Position numbers and translations under genes: made by a program. DNA of 64,000 bases from Caldilineaceae bacterium (GTDB taxonomy: Bacteria > Chloroflexota > Anaerolineae > Caldilineales > Caldilineaceae): positions 141,075-205,074 of the forward strand of contig JALHQH010000018.1 in the NCBI GenBank assembly GCA_022842065.1, in the 5' to 3' direction. Under the pieces are notes generated by a model, which saw only the letters and a program-made list of their open reading frames with translations, had not been told where the DNA came from and ran no database searches. This document shows, in pieces, positions 25,509 to 35,011 of the stretch (position 1 is the first letter of the stretch; each line of letters starts with the position of its first letter).

Positions 25509-28500
25509 ATGTTTCGCGCATATACTGGAAGAGCAAAGCCGTTAGTACGACAACGGCTCCTTGCCACATTCGTCATCAGCGCGCTGTTGCTAACGACCCT
25601 CTTTAGCACGCCACCAGCGCTCCAAGCCGCCCCAGCGGCCCGACCGGTGGCTGAGCGTTCGACTGAGCTCTTACGCCGAAGTCCTGCCGCCACCGACGCC
25701 GCCCTCACCATCGTCGAAGTCGCCGCCCCCAATATCAACTGTCTGTTTGACACTGACTGCACCATCACCGTCGATGACCTGGCCGACCATTTTCTGCCCC
25801 CTGCGGCCACTGGTGATGCTTTCCTCCAATCCCGACTGTGGCCCGCGGGCGAAGCCGGGACCGCCGGGGCTGGTCTCTACCCCTATCTCTATCGCATTGA
25901 TCTGCGCAACGCCAAAGGTGTCACCGCGGCGGCCTGTGTGACGACGATGCAGATCGACTTTGGGCCGATTCAGGCGCTGGATTACAACGGCGACGGCAAA
26001 CCGGAGCAGATCTTTGTCGTGACCAAGGGCGGGCTGGGCAACATCAAGCCGGTGGCCGCCGCACAGAGTGGCGACACGATCACCTTCCGCTTTGACCCCG
26101 CCATCTGTGTGGGTGGGCGTGCGGGTGATAGCTCCTTCTTCTTTGGCCTGGCTTCGGCCCACCCTGCTCAGGTTGTGCCGGCCCATTTGACTGGTACCCT
26201 TGGTCTGGATAATACCTTGCGCGCCAAGGCCCCGAAACGCAGCGTCGGCGACATTGCCTATATCTTCAAAGACGATACTGCCACCGCCGTCGCATTCCAG
26301 AGCTTGCTTAGCGGTGAAGGCTACAGCGTTGACTTGATTGGGTTGGCCGCACTGCCGAGTACGAATCTCAAGCCTTACAAGCTGGTCATTGTCGCTGATG
26401 ACACCGGGGCGCTGGACCAATGGGGAGCCACCGCCGATCAATATAAAGCGATCTTCGATGTTGCAATCCCAGTGCTTGGGCTGGGTGAAGGTGGGTATGC
26501 CTTCTTTGGTCAGCCGGGTGGCATGGCCATCGGTTGGGGCAACGGCTGGCACGGCGATCAACAGGATGTCAACCCGGTCGCGGGTCTCGCCTATTACACC
26601 ACCCCGCACGATCTGAGTGCGCTGCTCGGTGGCCCGCTCAAACTTTATAACGAGCCGGTTAATCAAGTCGCCATCAACTTGCCCGAAACTAACCCCAATG
26701 TCACCGTCATGGGGTGGGAACCATCGGACGGCAAACACGCTTCGCTAGTGGCGGAGAAGCTCTATGAAAATACCCTCTGTTACCAACTGTGGGGTTTTAG
26801 CGCCGGCCCCCGCTTGATGACACCCGAAGGGTTACGCCTCTTCGCCAACGCCGTGCGCTATGGGCTGAATAACTGCCCGCCGGCCCAACAGCAACCCGAA
26901 GTCAAGTTCCCCGAACTGCCGATCTTCAACCCGAAAGAAGGGATTCGCGTCGAAATCTTGCAGGCTGATAACACGGTCTTCGCCGCCGCGGTTGGTCTAC
27001 CCCAAGCCCAGCTCTGGCCGGTCAAAGCCGATGATGGCAACGAATATATGGAACTGGCCTTGCCCGGTGTCGATCTTGACGGTAATACGCCTGGCCTGCC
27101 CGGTGTGCCGGTGGTTCACCGCATCATCGCCATTCCCGAAGGCGCGCAGGTAGTGCTGAGTGATGTCGAAGCCCGCCCCAGCCGCCGGCTCAGTGATATC
27201 CTGCTCTACCCCTTCCAGCCCGAACCGGTCGATGCGCAACTGGGCCAAGGGATCCCTGGCGACGAAAAACCGAATCCCGAAGAGTTCATGGACAAGCCCT
27301 TCACGATTGACGAAAAGGCCTATGCCAGTGGCGAAAACTTCCCGCCCCAAATCGTGAGCGTGCAGCCGCTGGGCAAAATGCGTGACCTAAATCTGGTCCA
27401 GGTGAGTATCGCCGCCGGCCAATACAACCCGGCCAAGCGCACCCTGCAACTCTTTGACAAAGTCCAACTGGCGATCAAATTTGAGGGCGGTAAAGGTGGT
27501 TTCCTGCCCCGCGAGGTCATGGACAATCCCTTTGATGGCCAATCCCAGCCGATCTACGCCCTGGCGCTCAACTACGAAGTGCTCAAGAAATATCCTTTCC
27601 CCGGTGGCATCATCAATCGCATCTGCTGGGGTCACGAGTACGTGATTGTCACCGACCCGGCCTTCCGCAGCGCCGCCAACAAGCTGCGCGACTGGAAAGT
27701 GCAGAAGGGTATCTCGACGCTGGTGATGGAGACCGGCAACGACAGCGGTGATGCCGGCAGCACCAAGGAGCAGATCCAACAGACGATCCGCAACAAGTTT
27801 GACAACTGCATTGTCCGCCCCTCCTATGTCCTGTTGCTGGGTGATGCCGAACATATTGCGCCCTTCTATCGCAACACGAACAGCGGCGGTGCTAATTCCG
27901 GCACGGATCTCGACTATGCACTGATGGACAACGCCGACATTCTGCCCGACCTGGCCCTGGGTCGCATCCCGGTCGATACGCTGGACGAAGCGAACATCGT
28001 CATTGATAAGATCGTCGGTTACGAGAAGACCCCGCCCTTTGCGCCCGGCTTCTACCGCAACATGAGTTTTGCCTCCTACTTCCAATGTTGCCGTGACGAT
28101 GTGGCCGACGATGGGCGCACCGTGCGCAGCTTTATCGAAACCGCCGAATTGGTCCGTGATGGTGTCACCAGCCTGGGCTATGATGTCGAACGCATCTACA
28201 CGACTGATACTGGCTACCATCCTGAATATGTGGGCCGTGATGCCACGCCACGCAAGTATCGTAACGGCGCCCCCCTGCCCGCCGACCTCGCTCCCGGCAG
28301 CGGCTTTGCCTGGGATGGTGATGGCAACGATGTGATTGACGCCTTCAACGCCGGTCGTTTCCTCGTCTTCCACCGTGATCACGGTTGGAGCGGCGGCTGG
28401 GGTGACCCCAGCTTCACGACAAATGACATTGACAGCCTGACTAACGGCAGCAAATTGCCCGTCGTCTATAGCGTGAATTGTGCAAGCGGCTTCTTTGACA

Positions 28501-29561
28501 ACGAAACTAGCGGCGGCAATGTCAACGGCCTCTACTGGGCAGAGAAGTTATTGCGCAAAGCGGGCGGCGGATCAGTCGGTATCATCGGCGACACCCGCAA
28601 CAGTCCGACATGGGCCAACAGCGCCTTCTCCCGTGGCCTCTTTGATGCCACCTGGCCGAACATTGTGCCCGAAGGCGGGGCCACTTCGATTCGCCGCCTG
28701 GGTGACATTATGAACTATGGCAAGAGCTATCTGGCCGGGCAAGTGGGCGTCGCCCAGACCGCCGGCAGTGTCAGCCAGACGAGTGCCAACGACGACATTA
28801 TTCTCTACCACGTCTACGGCGACCCGACAATGCAGATGTGGACGAGCAATCCGTGGCACATTACGCTGCCCCGGCTCTATGAAAAAGTGAAGTTCGACCC
28901 GACGATCTGGGAACTGCGCTACCCGCTGGAAGGGGCGGTCATCACCCTGCTGCAAGAGGGCAACCCGGTCGCCCGCGCCACCGTGCGCAACGGCATCGCC
29001 ACCATGCCCATCCTCGGCAAGTTCGACGCTGACAAGGGCTACGATCTCTCCGCCAGCCTGCCCGGTGGCTTGAGCACGCTGCTCGAATCAAGCAAGGCCG
29101 CCGGCAACGTTAGCCCGGATCAGGGTGGCAGCTTGCAGGATGAACTCGGGCGGATCAAGGTCCAATTCCCAGCGGGTGCGGTCAACGCCGAAACCACCAT
29201 TCTATTGACCGATGTGGAAGTGCCGAGCGACAACATCAAACAACTGCGCCGCTTCGTGCTCGAAGGGGTGGATGCGAATGGGGCCGTTGTCGATACCTTT
29301 GACGCCGCCTACAGCATGGAGCTGCACTACACCGACGAAGAGCTGGCTGCGGCTGGGTTGGATGAAACCTCCCTGCAATGCACCTGGCTCGACGAAACGA
29401 CGGGTGAATGGCAGCCCGTGCCTAGCACGGTGGACCCGGTGAACAACATTGTCACCTGCCAGGTCGATCACTTCACCGAGTTTGCACTGAGCGGTGAGGC
29501 CGCGGAAGTCGAACAGCCGGTGTTGGAGAATCGGGTCTTCCTGCCGGTGGTGACGAAGTAA
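25509..29561 (+). CDS. large secreted C25 (gingipain-family) cysteine protease
   Basis: 1350 residues. Signal peptide at about 15-45 (ALLLTTLFSTPPALQAAPAA). The N-terminal 670 residues form a propeptide-like and beta-rich region. The C25 catalytic domain spans about 700-1110: YVIVTDPAFRSAANKLRDWK opens it, YVLLLGDAEHIAPFY and DLALGRIPV follow, then the catalytic His958 in FHRDHGW and Cys991 in SVNCASGFF. After this come an immunoglobulin-like part (WHITLPRLYEKVKF) and a ZU5-like domain (LGRIKVQFPAGAVNAETTI, about 1215-1233). The protein ends NRVFLPVVTK, one of the hydrophobic-Leu-Pro tails in this window. It probably degrades external protein. AGGAGG seven bases before the ATG supports the start. 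It is much longer than the catalytic core alone. Confidence 0.92.
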   Translation: MFRAYTGRAKPLVRQRLLATFVISALLLTTLFSTPPALQAAPAARPVAERSTELLRRSPAATDAALTIVEVAAPNINCLFDTDCTITVDDLADHFLPPAATGDAFLQSRLWPAGEAGTAGAGLYPYLYRIDLRNAKGVTAAACVTTMQIDFGPIQALDYNGDGKPEQIFVVTKGGLGNIKPVAAAQSGDTITFRFDPAICVGGRAGDSSFFFGLASAHPAQVVPAHLTGTLGLDNTLRAKAPKRSVGDIAYIFKDDTATAVAFQSLLSGEGYSVDLIGLAALPSTNLKPYKLVIVADDTGALDQWGATADQYKAIFDVAIPVLGLGEGGYAFFGQPGGMAIGWGNGWHGDQQDVNPVAGLAYYTTPHDLSALLGGPLKLYNEPVNQVAINLPETNPNVTVMGWEPSDGKHASLVAEKLYENTLCYQLWGFSAGPRLMTPEGLRLFANAVRYGLNNCPPAQQQPEVKFPELPIFNPKEGIRVEILQADNTVFAAAVGLPQAQLWPVKADDGNEYMELALPGVDLDGNTPGLPGVPVVHRIIAIPEGAQVVLSDVEARPSRRLSDILLYPFQPEPVDAQLGQGIPGDEKPNPEEFMDKPFTIDEKAYASGENFPPQIVSVQPLGKMRDLNLVQVSIAAGQYNPAKRTLQLFDKVQLAIKFEGGKGGFLPREVMDNPFDGQSQPIYALALNYEVLKKYPFPGGIINRICWGHEYVIVTDPAFRSAANKLRDWKVQKGISTLVMETGNDSGDAGSTKEQIQQTIRNKFDNCIVRPSYVLLLGDAEHIAPFYRNTNSGGANSGTDLDYALMDNADILPDLALGRIPVDTLDEANIVIDKIVGYEKTPPFAPGFYRNMSFASYFQCCRDDVADDGRTVRSFIETAELVRDGVTSLGYDVERIYTTDTGYHPEYVGRDATPRKYRNGAPLPADLAPGSGFAWDGDGNDVIDAFNAGRFLVFHRDHGWSGGWGDPSFTTNDIDSLTNGSKLPVVYSVNCASGFFDNETSGGNVNGLYWAEKLLRKAGGGSVGIIGDTRNSPTWANSAFSRGLFDATWPNIVPEGGATSIRRLGDIMNYGKSYLAGQVGVAQTAGSVSQTSANDDIILYHVYGDPTMQMWTSNPWHITLPRLYEKVKFDPTIWELRYPLEGAVITLLQEGNPVARATVRNGIATMPILGKFDADKGYDLSASLPGGLSTLLESSKAAGNVSPDQGGSLQDELGRIKVQFPAGAVNAETTILLTDVEVPSDNIKQLRRFVLEGVDANGAVVDTFDAAYSMELHYTDEELAAAGLDETSLQCTWLDETTGEWQPVPSTVDPVNNIVTCQVDHFTEFALSGEAAEVEQPVLENRVFLPVVTK

Positions 29562-29570
29562 ACCATCCTG

Positions 29571-29622
29571 TTCGCAATAAAAAAGGTCACGCCGACATCG
29601 GCGTGACCTTTTTTATTGCGAA
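29571..29622. terminator. bidirectional intrinsic terminator, 25-bp perfect stem
   Basis: Arms 29571-29595 and 29598-29622 are perfectly complementary with a 2-nt loop (CA). The GC-rich core GGTCACGCCGA is flanked by A6 on one side and T6 on the other, so it can terminate both the protease gene and the convergent AAA/nuclease gene, whose stop lies 4 bp away. Confidence 0.9.
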
Positions 29623-29625
29623 CAC

Positions 29626-31356
29626 TCAATCTGCTCTTACTACCGGCAACACCACCTGTGCCTCTGTCCCCACAAAAACGATCAACCACGCCCGCAGATC
29701 GGTCAGCGCCTGTAAATCTTCATGGTGCAGATACGCCTGCAACTGCGCCAAACCAGCGCGCTTGACTTCTGCCAACTTAGCCGCCTCACTCTGCTTTAAA
29801 TATTTCAACTCGAAGGCAAATTGATAGTTCGGCTCGATTGGCGGCCGCCGCGTTAACAAAAGATCGACGTACTTACGCTCCGTCTCATGTTCGCTGTGAA
29901 TGGTGTAGATTTGCGTGGTGTAGAGCAGCGACGCAAAGATCGCCTTGACATATTTCTCGTCAAAGCCGACGGCATCGCGGTTGGAAAGTTGGCGCAGAAT
30001 GGCCTCAACAGCTTCAATCAGTGGCGCAATCTCATTTTCCTGGGCCAATTGTAAAACTCGATCATAGATGTTAATCTCATCGGCGCGCAGGTTTGCCCGA
30101 TCCAGCAACAGTTGGTTGAAATATTCGAAGTAGAGTTGGCTGATCACAAAGTTGGGAATCTCGAAGATCAGGCGAGTCAGTTGTCCTGCTTTGATCGTGA
30201 TGATCCCCATATAAAAGAGCAAGCTGACCAGATCATCACGCGTAAAGACGCGCTCAAAACTAAATTGGCGGGTGAGTTGTGCCGCAATTTCACCTTCAGC
30301 CAGTAATTCATCCAAGACTGCGAAATTTTGGATCTCAGGCTGGTCCAGGCGTAACAATTTGCGGATTTTGCTATAATCACTGGCGACATTGCTATCCAGC
30401 AACTTTTCGGGATATTGATTGCTTCTGGCATATTGGGAAGCAAAATAAAGTACCATATCGGGGTTATATAGACGTGCTGTCACATGACGATTGAAGAGAT
30501 AACCGTTGTACCATTGGCGAACTTCGTCCAGCGTGTGTGGCAATTGAGATTGGTCAATCCCAATACCTACAAGAATTTCGCGAACATCGGCTTCCTCAAA
30601 GCCCATCATTTTGTGGAATAGGCGATCTAGGCTGATATCCGACCCAATATTAAAGCCGCTGGTCATGCTATCCAGCGTCAATGGCGCAACCCCAGTGACG
30701 AAGAGCCGGTCCACAATGCCATCACCAGTTGCGGATTTAATACTTTCATAAAACTTGCGGACATAACCAGTGCGACTGACTGTCTCTTTAAAATCTTCCA
30801 AGCGAAAGGCGATCAACTGATTAGCGAAGTGATCATATTCATCAATGATAATATAGATCTTGCACTTTTGTTCGTTTGTGACCTGTGCGCTATAAAAACG
30901 TTCAAAAAGTCGAATCATGACTGCGGTTGCATTGGTCGCGCTAAGAATGTATGCTTCATCATCAGCCATAAAATAACTAGCATAAGCATCAAGAAACTTA
31001 CTGACCCCTTCTTTGACATTATCAAAGAAGCTTTCAAAGGTGCTTTCCGGCGTTTGGGTATTGATGCGGCTAAAATCAAATTTCAACACCAAATATTGAT
31101 TGGCCAATTTGGTTGGTGCTTGGCCAATCGCAAATTGACCAAAAAGTTCTTCAAATTCCTGCGCGTACTCAATCCCATAGTAAAATTGCAACATCGAGAC
31201 AAAGAGGCTCTTGCCAAAACGGCGCGGCCGCAGGAAGAAGAGATAACGCTCATTTAACCCTTCCAACTGCGTGATAAAAGGCGTGCGATCCACAAAGTGA
31301 TAGCCCTCGCGCACCAAAGTCTGAAAGTTGCTAATGCCATAAGGTAATCTCAGCAT
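29626..31356 (-). CDS. AAA-ATPase-like / PD-(D/E)XK nuclease-like protein (PF09820/PF08011 type)
   Basis: 576 residues of a family common in anaerobes and Chloroflexota. The N-terminal AAA-ATPase-like domain starts LPYGISNFQTLVREGYHFVD, with the P-loop-like RPRRFGKSLFVSML (about 40-53), a Walker B-like KIYIIIDEYDHFAN (about 176-189) and LFVTGVAPLTLDS. The C-terminal half ends with a PD-(D/E)XK-type nuclease core: RRPPIEPNYQFAFELKYLK at about 515-533, with E-x-K (FELKYLK). Its biological role is unknown; these genes often occur in many copies per genome. Start at ATG 31356 fits the conserved N-terminus and a GAGTGGA site; a frame extending to 31389 has no support. It shares the 29571-29622 terminator with the C25 gene. 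Confidence 0.9.
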   Translation of the reverse strand: MLRLPYGISNFQTLVREGYHFVDRTPFITQLEGLNERYLFFLRPRRFGKSLFVSMLQFYYGIEYAQEFEELFGQFAIGQAPTKLANQYLVLKFDFSRINTQTPESTFESFFDNVKEGVSKFLDAYASYFMADDEAYILSATNATAVMIRLFERFYSAQVTNEQKCKIYIIIDEYDHFANQLIAFRLEDFKETVSRTGYVRKFYESIKSATGDGIVDRLFVTGVAPLTLDSMTSGFNIGSDISLDRLFHKMMGFEEADVREILVGIGIDQSQLPHTLDEVRQWYNGYLFNRHVTARLYNPDMVLYFASQYARSNQYPEKLLDSNVASDYSKIRKLLRLDQPEIQNFAVLDELLAEGEIAAQLTRQFSFERVFTRDDLVSLLFYMGIITIKAGQLTRLIFEIPNFVISQLYFEYFNQLLLDRANLRADEINIYDRVLQLAQENEIAPLIEAVEAILRQLSNRDAVGFDEKYVKAIFASLLYTTQIYTIHSEHETERKYVDLLLTRRPPIEPNYQFAFELKYLKQSEAAKLAEVKRAGLAQLQAYLHHEDLQALTDLRAWLIVFVGTEAQVVLPVVRAD

Positions 31357-31385
31357 AAAAATCCACTCATCTACCACTGCAAATA

Positions 31386-31452
31386 TCACGTTTTACCAGG
31401 TGCCCATTGCGCAACGTTTCACGCCTCACGTTTTACGCATCACGTTTTACAC
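31386..31452. repeat. tandem CACGTTTTAC/ACGCCT repeat, copy A
   Basis: Several near-repeats of CACGTTTTACG and ACGTTTCACGCCT in a row. The same motif occurs inverted at 34795-34850 and direct at 34955-34985, so copies flank the Asp-box protein gene on both sides. Confidence 0.7.
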
Positions 31453-31592
31453 CACCATTCCAATTTTACCATATTACACCAGTTCGCCAATTCCCTGCGA
31501 CTTGCGGTAAAATGGCCTGATGAATCATCGTGAATTGAGAACGACCAACTTCTCCCCAACCAACCTATCCAACTACGAAACAGGAGTTCTGC

Positions 31593-34500
31593 ATGTCTCT
31601 TACCCAACAATTGCTTGATGCGATGACCTGGCGCTGTATTGGCCCGCCGCGCGGCGGGCGCGTTGTCGCTGTGGCCGGCGATCCGGTCAACCCGGCCACC
31701 TACTACTTTGGCGGGGTCGCCGGCGGGGTCTGGAAAACAAACGATGCCGGCACCACCTGGGTCAATATTTCCGACGGCTACTTCAAGACCTCTTCGGTGG
31801 GCGCGATTGCGGTCTCCGAATCCGATCCCAGCACGATCTACGTTGGCATGGGCGAAACGACGATTCGTATCGATGTCTCCCACGGCGATGGGGTCTATAA
31901 ATCGACTGACGGCGGCACGACCTGGACGCACTGTGGACTAGCTGCAACGCGTCACATCGGTCAGGTGCGCATTCACCCGCGCAACCCGGATATTGTCTAT
32001 GTCTCCGCGCTCGGCCATGCCTTTGGCCAGAACGAAGAACGGGGTATCTACCGCACAACCGACGGCGGCAAAAATTGGACGCGCATCCTCTACAAGAGTG
32101 ACAAAGCCGGTGCGGCCGACCTGACCTTTGACCCCAACAACCCCAACGTGCTCTACGCCAGCCTCTGGGAAGTCCACCGCAACTTCTGGGAATTGTCGAG
32201 TGGTGGCGAGGACAGCGGGCTCTACAAATCGACCGACGGCGGCGACACGTGGACCGAGATCACGCGCAACAAGGGGCTGCCCCAAAGTGGCCTGATCGGC
32301 AAGATCGGCCTGAGCGCGTCGCCGGCCAAAGCGGGTCGGGTCTGGGCGCTGATCGAATCACAGGAAGAGTCGGGTATCTACCGTTCCGATGATTTTGGCG
32401 AAACGTGGGCCAAACAGAGCGCCAAGCAGGATCTGCGCTATCGTCCCTGGTATTACTTGCATGTCTACGCCGATCCTCAGGATCCGGATACCGTCTATGT
32501 CTGCAACCTCGGCTTCTGGAAATCGACCGACGGCGGCAAAAACTGGGAAGCGATTGCCACCCCCCACGGTGACAATCACGGCCTCTGGATCGACCCCAAA
32601 AATAACCAGCGCATGATCCAGAGCAACGACGGTGGCGCGAATGTCTCCTTCAACGGCGGCACCACCTTTAGCACGATCTACAACCAGCTCACTGCCCAAT
32701 TCTATAATATCTGCGCCGACAACCAATTCCCCTACCGCGTTTACGGCACGCAGCAGGACAACTCCAGCATCAGTGTCCCCAGCAACACGATTGAGGGCAT
32801 TATTCCCTGGGGCGACTGTTACATGGCCGGCACCGGCGAGAGCGGTTACATCGCCGCCCATCCCGAAGACTCGAATATTATCTATGTCGGCGCGGTCGGC
32901 TCTTCGCCTGGCGGTGGTGGCGCGCTGCAACGTTATGACCATCGCACCGGTCACATTCAACTGGTCAACGTCAACCCCGAACCCCACGGTGGGCTGGGTG
33001 CCGGCGCATTGCAGATCCGCTTCCCCTGGACCTTCCCGATTCTCTTTTCGCCCCACGATCCAAATATTCTCTACACCGCAGGTAATCAGGTCTTCCGCAC
33101 CACGAATGAAGGCTTGAGCTGGGAAGCGATCAGCCCGGATCTCACCCGCAATGACCCGACGAAGCTCAAAGCATCGGGCGGCCCGATCACGTTGGATACC
33201 AGCGGTGCCGAGCACTATTGCACCATTTATACCCTGCGCGAGTCGATCCACGAAGCGGGCGTCTTCTGGGCGGGCAGCGATGATGGCCTCGTCCACCTCT
33301 CGCGTGATAATGGCAAAACGTGGGATAACGTCACCCCCGCCGAGTTGCCGGAGTGGAGCTACATCCGCACCTTGGAGCCGTCGCCGCACGACCCGGCCAC
33401 CTGTTATCTGGCCGCCACCCGCTACAAGCTGGATGACAACCGCCCCTTCCTCTACAAAACCACCGACTGGGGCGCGACTTGGACAGCCATCAGCAATGGC
33501 ATTCCGGTTGACGACTTCACCCGCGTTATCCGCAGCGATCCCGGTCAAGCCGGGTTGCTCTACGCCGGCACCGAAACGGGCATCTATGTCTCGTTCGATG
33601 ATGGGGCCAACTGGCAGCGTTGGGCAGGGAATTTCCCCGTGACGCCGGTCTATGATCTGCTCGTCAAAGAGAATGATCTCGTCGCCGGCACCCACGGTCG
33701 CTCGATGTGGGTGATGGATGATCTGACGCCGCTGCAACAATTTGCCGCCGAACTGGCCACGCAAGCAACCCCACCGGCCGTCCATCTCTTCCAACCGCGC
33801 ACCACTTACCGGTTGCTGCCCGATCTCTTTGCGGCCTACTTTGGCAGTGGCGAAGGGCGGGCGTATGGACTGGGCCTGGGCAAAAACGCGATAGTCGATA
33901 GCAAGCGCGGCGAAGATGGGCAGATGGACGTGAAGGTGCTCGACGCTGGCAAGAGTGCCGCGCAAGGGGCGGTGATCAACTACTATCTCGCCACGCCACC
34001 GGCTGCTGATGTCACTGTGACCTTGGAAATCCTTGACGCAGAGGGCAAACTGGTCCGCAAATTCAGCCCAAAACCCGCCGGCTATGATAAGCTCGACGAC
34101 AAAGACAAGGCGCTCGATCCAGGGCCGTGGGTAGCCACCCGTGCTGGCGTCAACCGTTTCGTCTGGGATCTGCGCCACGAAGGGGCCACCAAGGTACGGG
34201 GCAACAAAACGGCCGGCGACGCGGCCAAGGGTCCCTTTGTCCTGCCCGGCACCTACACCGTGCGCTTGACCATCGGCGAGACGGTGCAGAGCCACTCCTT
34301 TGCTGTGGTCAATGATCCGCGCGTCAAGACCACACCGGAAGAACTGGCCACGCAGAGTAAGGTGCTGCAAACGATTGTGGGCAAGGTTTCAGCGATTCAC
34401 AGCAATGTCAACACCTTGCGTGATGTGCGTACCCAAGTCCAAAGTTGGGCCGACCGCCTCGCCAAAAAGACAAAGGGCAGGGCTGTGGTCGAAGCAGCCA

Positions 34501-34793
34501 CCAAGCTTGTCAAAGAGTTGGACACCATCGAAGACATGTTGATTCTACCCGGCGAGCAGGAGGACACCTTTGGTCTCGCCCAGCCGGCACGCCTCAACGC
34601 CAAGATTGCCTCGCTCATCCCCATCGTCGGCAGCGCGGATCGCCTGCCGACCACCCAGGCCCAAGCGCTCTACCAGCGCTACGCCAAGGACGCGGATGAG
34701 CAACTGACCAAACTGCACACGCTGCTCAACGACGACTTGGAGACGCTCAACACGTTGATCCAGGATGCCAATGTGCCGGCGATTGTGATTTAA
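31593..34793 (+). CDS. sortilin/Vps10-like Asp-box (BNR) propeller protein
   Basis: 1066 residues, often annotated as a glycosyl-hydrolase-like protein. I count at least nine Asp-boxes (S/T-x-D-x-G-x-T/N-W): STDGGTTW, TTDGGKNW, STDGGDTW, SDDFGETW, STDGGKNW, TTNEGLSW, SRDNGKTW, TTDWGATW, SFDDGANW. They spread over residues 50-670, which fits a ten-bladed Vps10/sortilin-like propeller or two propellers. The last 350 residues include a beta domain (TPPAADVTVTLEILDAEGKL) and a helical tail (LATQSKVLQTIVGKVSAIHS). Unusually for the family there is no signal peptide: it begins MSLTQQLLDAMTWRCIGPPR after a good AGGAG. Either it acts inside the cell or leaves by another route. Catalytic activity is not evident. 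Confidence 0.85.
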   Translation: MSLTQQLLDAMTWRCIGPPRGGRVVAVAGDPVNPATYYFGGVAGGVWKTNDAGTTWVNISDGYFKTSSVGAIAVSESDPSTIYVGMGETTIRIDVSHGDGVYKSTDGGTTWTHCGLAATRHIGQVRIHPRNPDIVYVSALGHAFGQNEERGIYRTTDGGKNWTRILYKSDKAGAADLTFDPNNPNVLYASLWEVHRNFWELSSGGEDSGLYKSTDGGDTWTEITRNKGLPQSGLIGKIGLSASPAKAGRVWALIESQEESGIYRSDDFGETWAKQSAKQDLRYRPWYYLHVYADPQDPDTVYVCNLGFWKSTDGGKNWEAIATPHGDNHGLWIDPKNNQRMIQSNDGGANVSFNGGTTFSTIYNQLTAQFYNICADNQFPYRVYGTQQDNSSISVPSNTIEGIIPWGDCYMAGTGESGYIAAHPEDSNIIYVGAVGSSPGGGGALQRYDHRTGHIQLVNVNPEPHGGLGAGALQIRFPWTFPILFSPHDPNILYTAGNQVFRTTNEGLSWEAISPDLTRNDPTKLKASGGPITLDTSGAEHYCTIYTLRESIHEAGVFWAGSDDGLVHLSRDNGKTWDNVTPAELPEWSYIRTLEPSPHDPATCYLAATRYKLDDNRPFLYKTTDWGATWTAISNGIPVDDFTRVIRSDPGQAGLLYAGTETGIYVSFDDGANWQRWAGNFPVTPVYDLLVKENDLVAGTHGRSMWVMDDLTPLQQFAAELATQATPPAVHLFQPRTTYRLLPDLFAAYFGSGEGRAYGLGLGKNAIVDSKRGEDGQMDVKVLDAGKSAAQGAVINYYLATPPAADVTVTLEILDAEGKLVRKFSPKPAGYDKLDDKDKALDPGPWVATRAGVNRFVWDLRHEGATKVRGNKTAGDAAKGPFVLPGTYTVRLTIGETVQSHSFAVVNDPRVKTTPEELATQSKVLQTIVGKVSAIHSNVNTLRDVRTQVQSWADRLAKKTKGRAVVEAATKLVKELDTIEDMLILPGEQEDTFGLAQPARLNAKIASLIPIVGSADRLPTTQAQALYQRYAKDADEQLTKLHTLLNDDLETLNTLIQDANVPAIVI

Positions 34794-34794
34794 G

Positions 34795-34850
34795 GTAAAC
34801 GTAAAACGTAAAACGTGAAACGTGAAACGTGAAACGTGATGCGTGAAATG
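34795..34850. repeat. tandem CGTGAAA heptamer array, copy B (inverted relative to copy A)
   Basis: Roughly seven units of CGTGAAA/CGTAAAA in a row directly after the Asp-box protein's stop codon. It can pair with 34955-34985, where the complementary CACGTTTTACGTTTCACG lies, to make a hairpin with a loop of about 105 nt. Confidence 0.8.
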
Positions 34851-34954
34851 AAATCTTTCCGGCACTTTACGTCGTTACTCGACAAAACTTGCGCGGGCCG
34901 CGAGAATTTCTCGAAAATCCCCGTGACCCTGCAACTTTGCAACTTTGTCGCCTT

Positions 34955-34985
34955 ATGTTTTACGCCTCACGTTTTACGTTTCACG
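34955..34985. repeat. CACGTTTTACG repeat, copy C
   Basis: Complement of copy B, same orientation as copy A. Just upstream, 34928-34940 (CCTGCAACTTTGC) is the inverse of a 13-mer at 14314-14326. The strip 34851-34954 holds no gene. Confidence 0.7.
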
Positions 34986-35011
34986 ACAATCAACCGACGG
35001 AGCAAGCACCG

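Noticed and set aside
25671..26738. 355-codon antisense frame inside the C25 protease gene
   Set aside because: Long antisense frames arise from codon bias in GC-rich genes; composition is low in hydrophobic structure and the sense gene is clearly real.
27387..28382. 331-codon antisense frame inside the C25 protease gene
   Set aside because: Overlaps the catalytic domain coding region on the other strand; no family resemblance.
32358..34370. 670-codon antisense frame inside the Asp-box protein gene
   Set aside because: Same reason; the sense frame has nine Asp-boxes and the antisense frame has no domain.
34795..34850. CRISPR-like array of short repeats
   Set aside because: Units are 7 bp in direct tandem with no spacers and no cas genes in the window.
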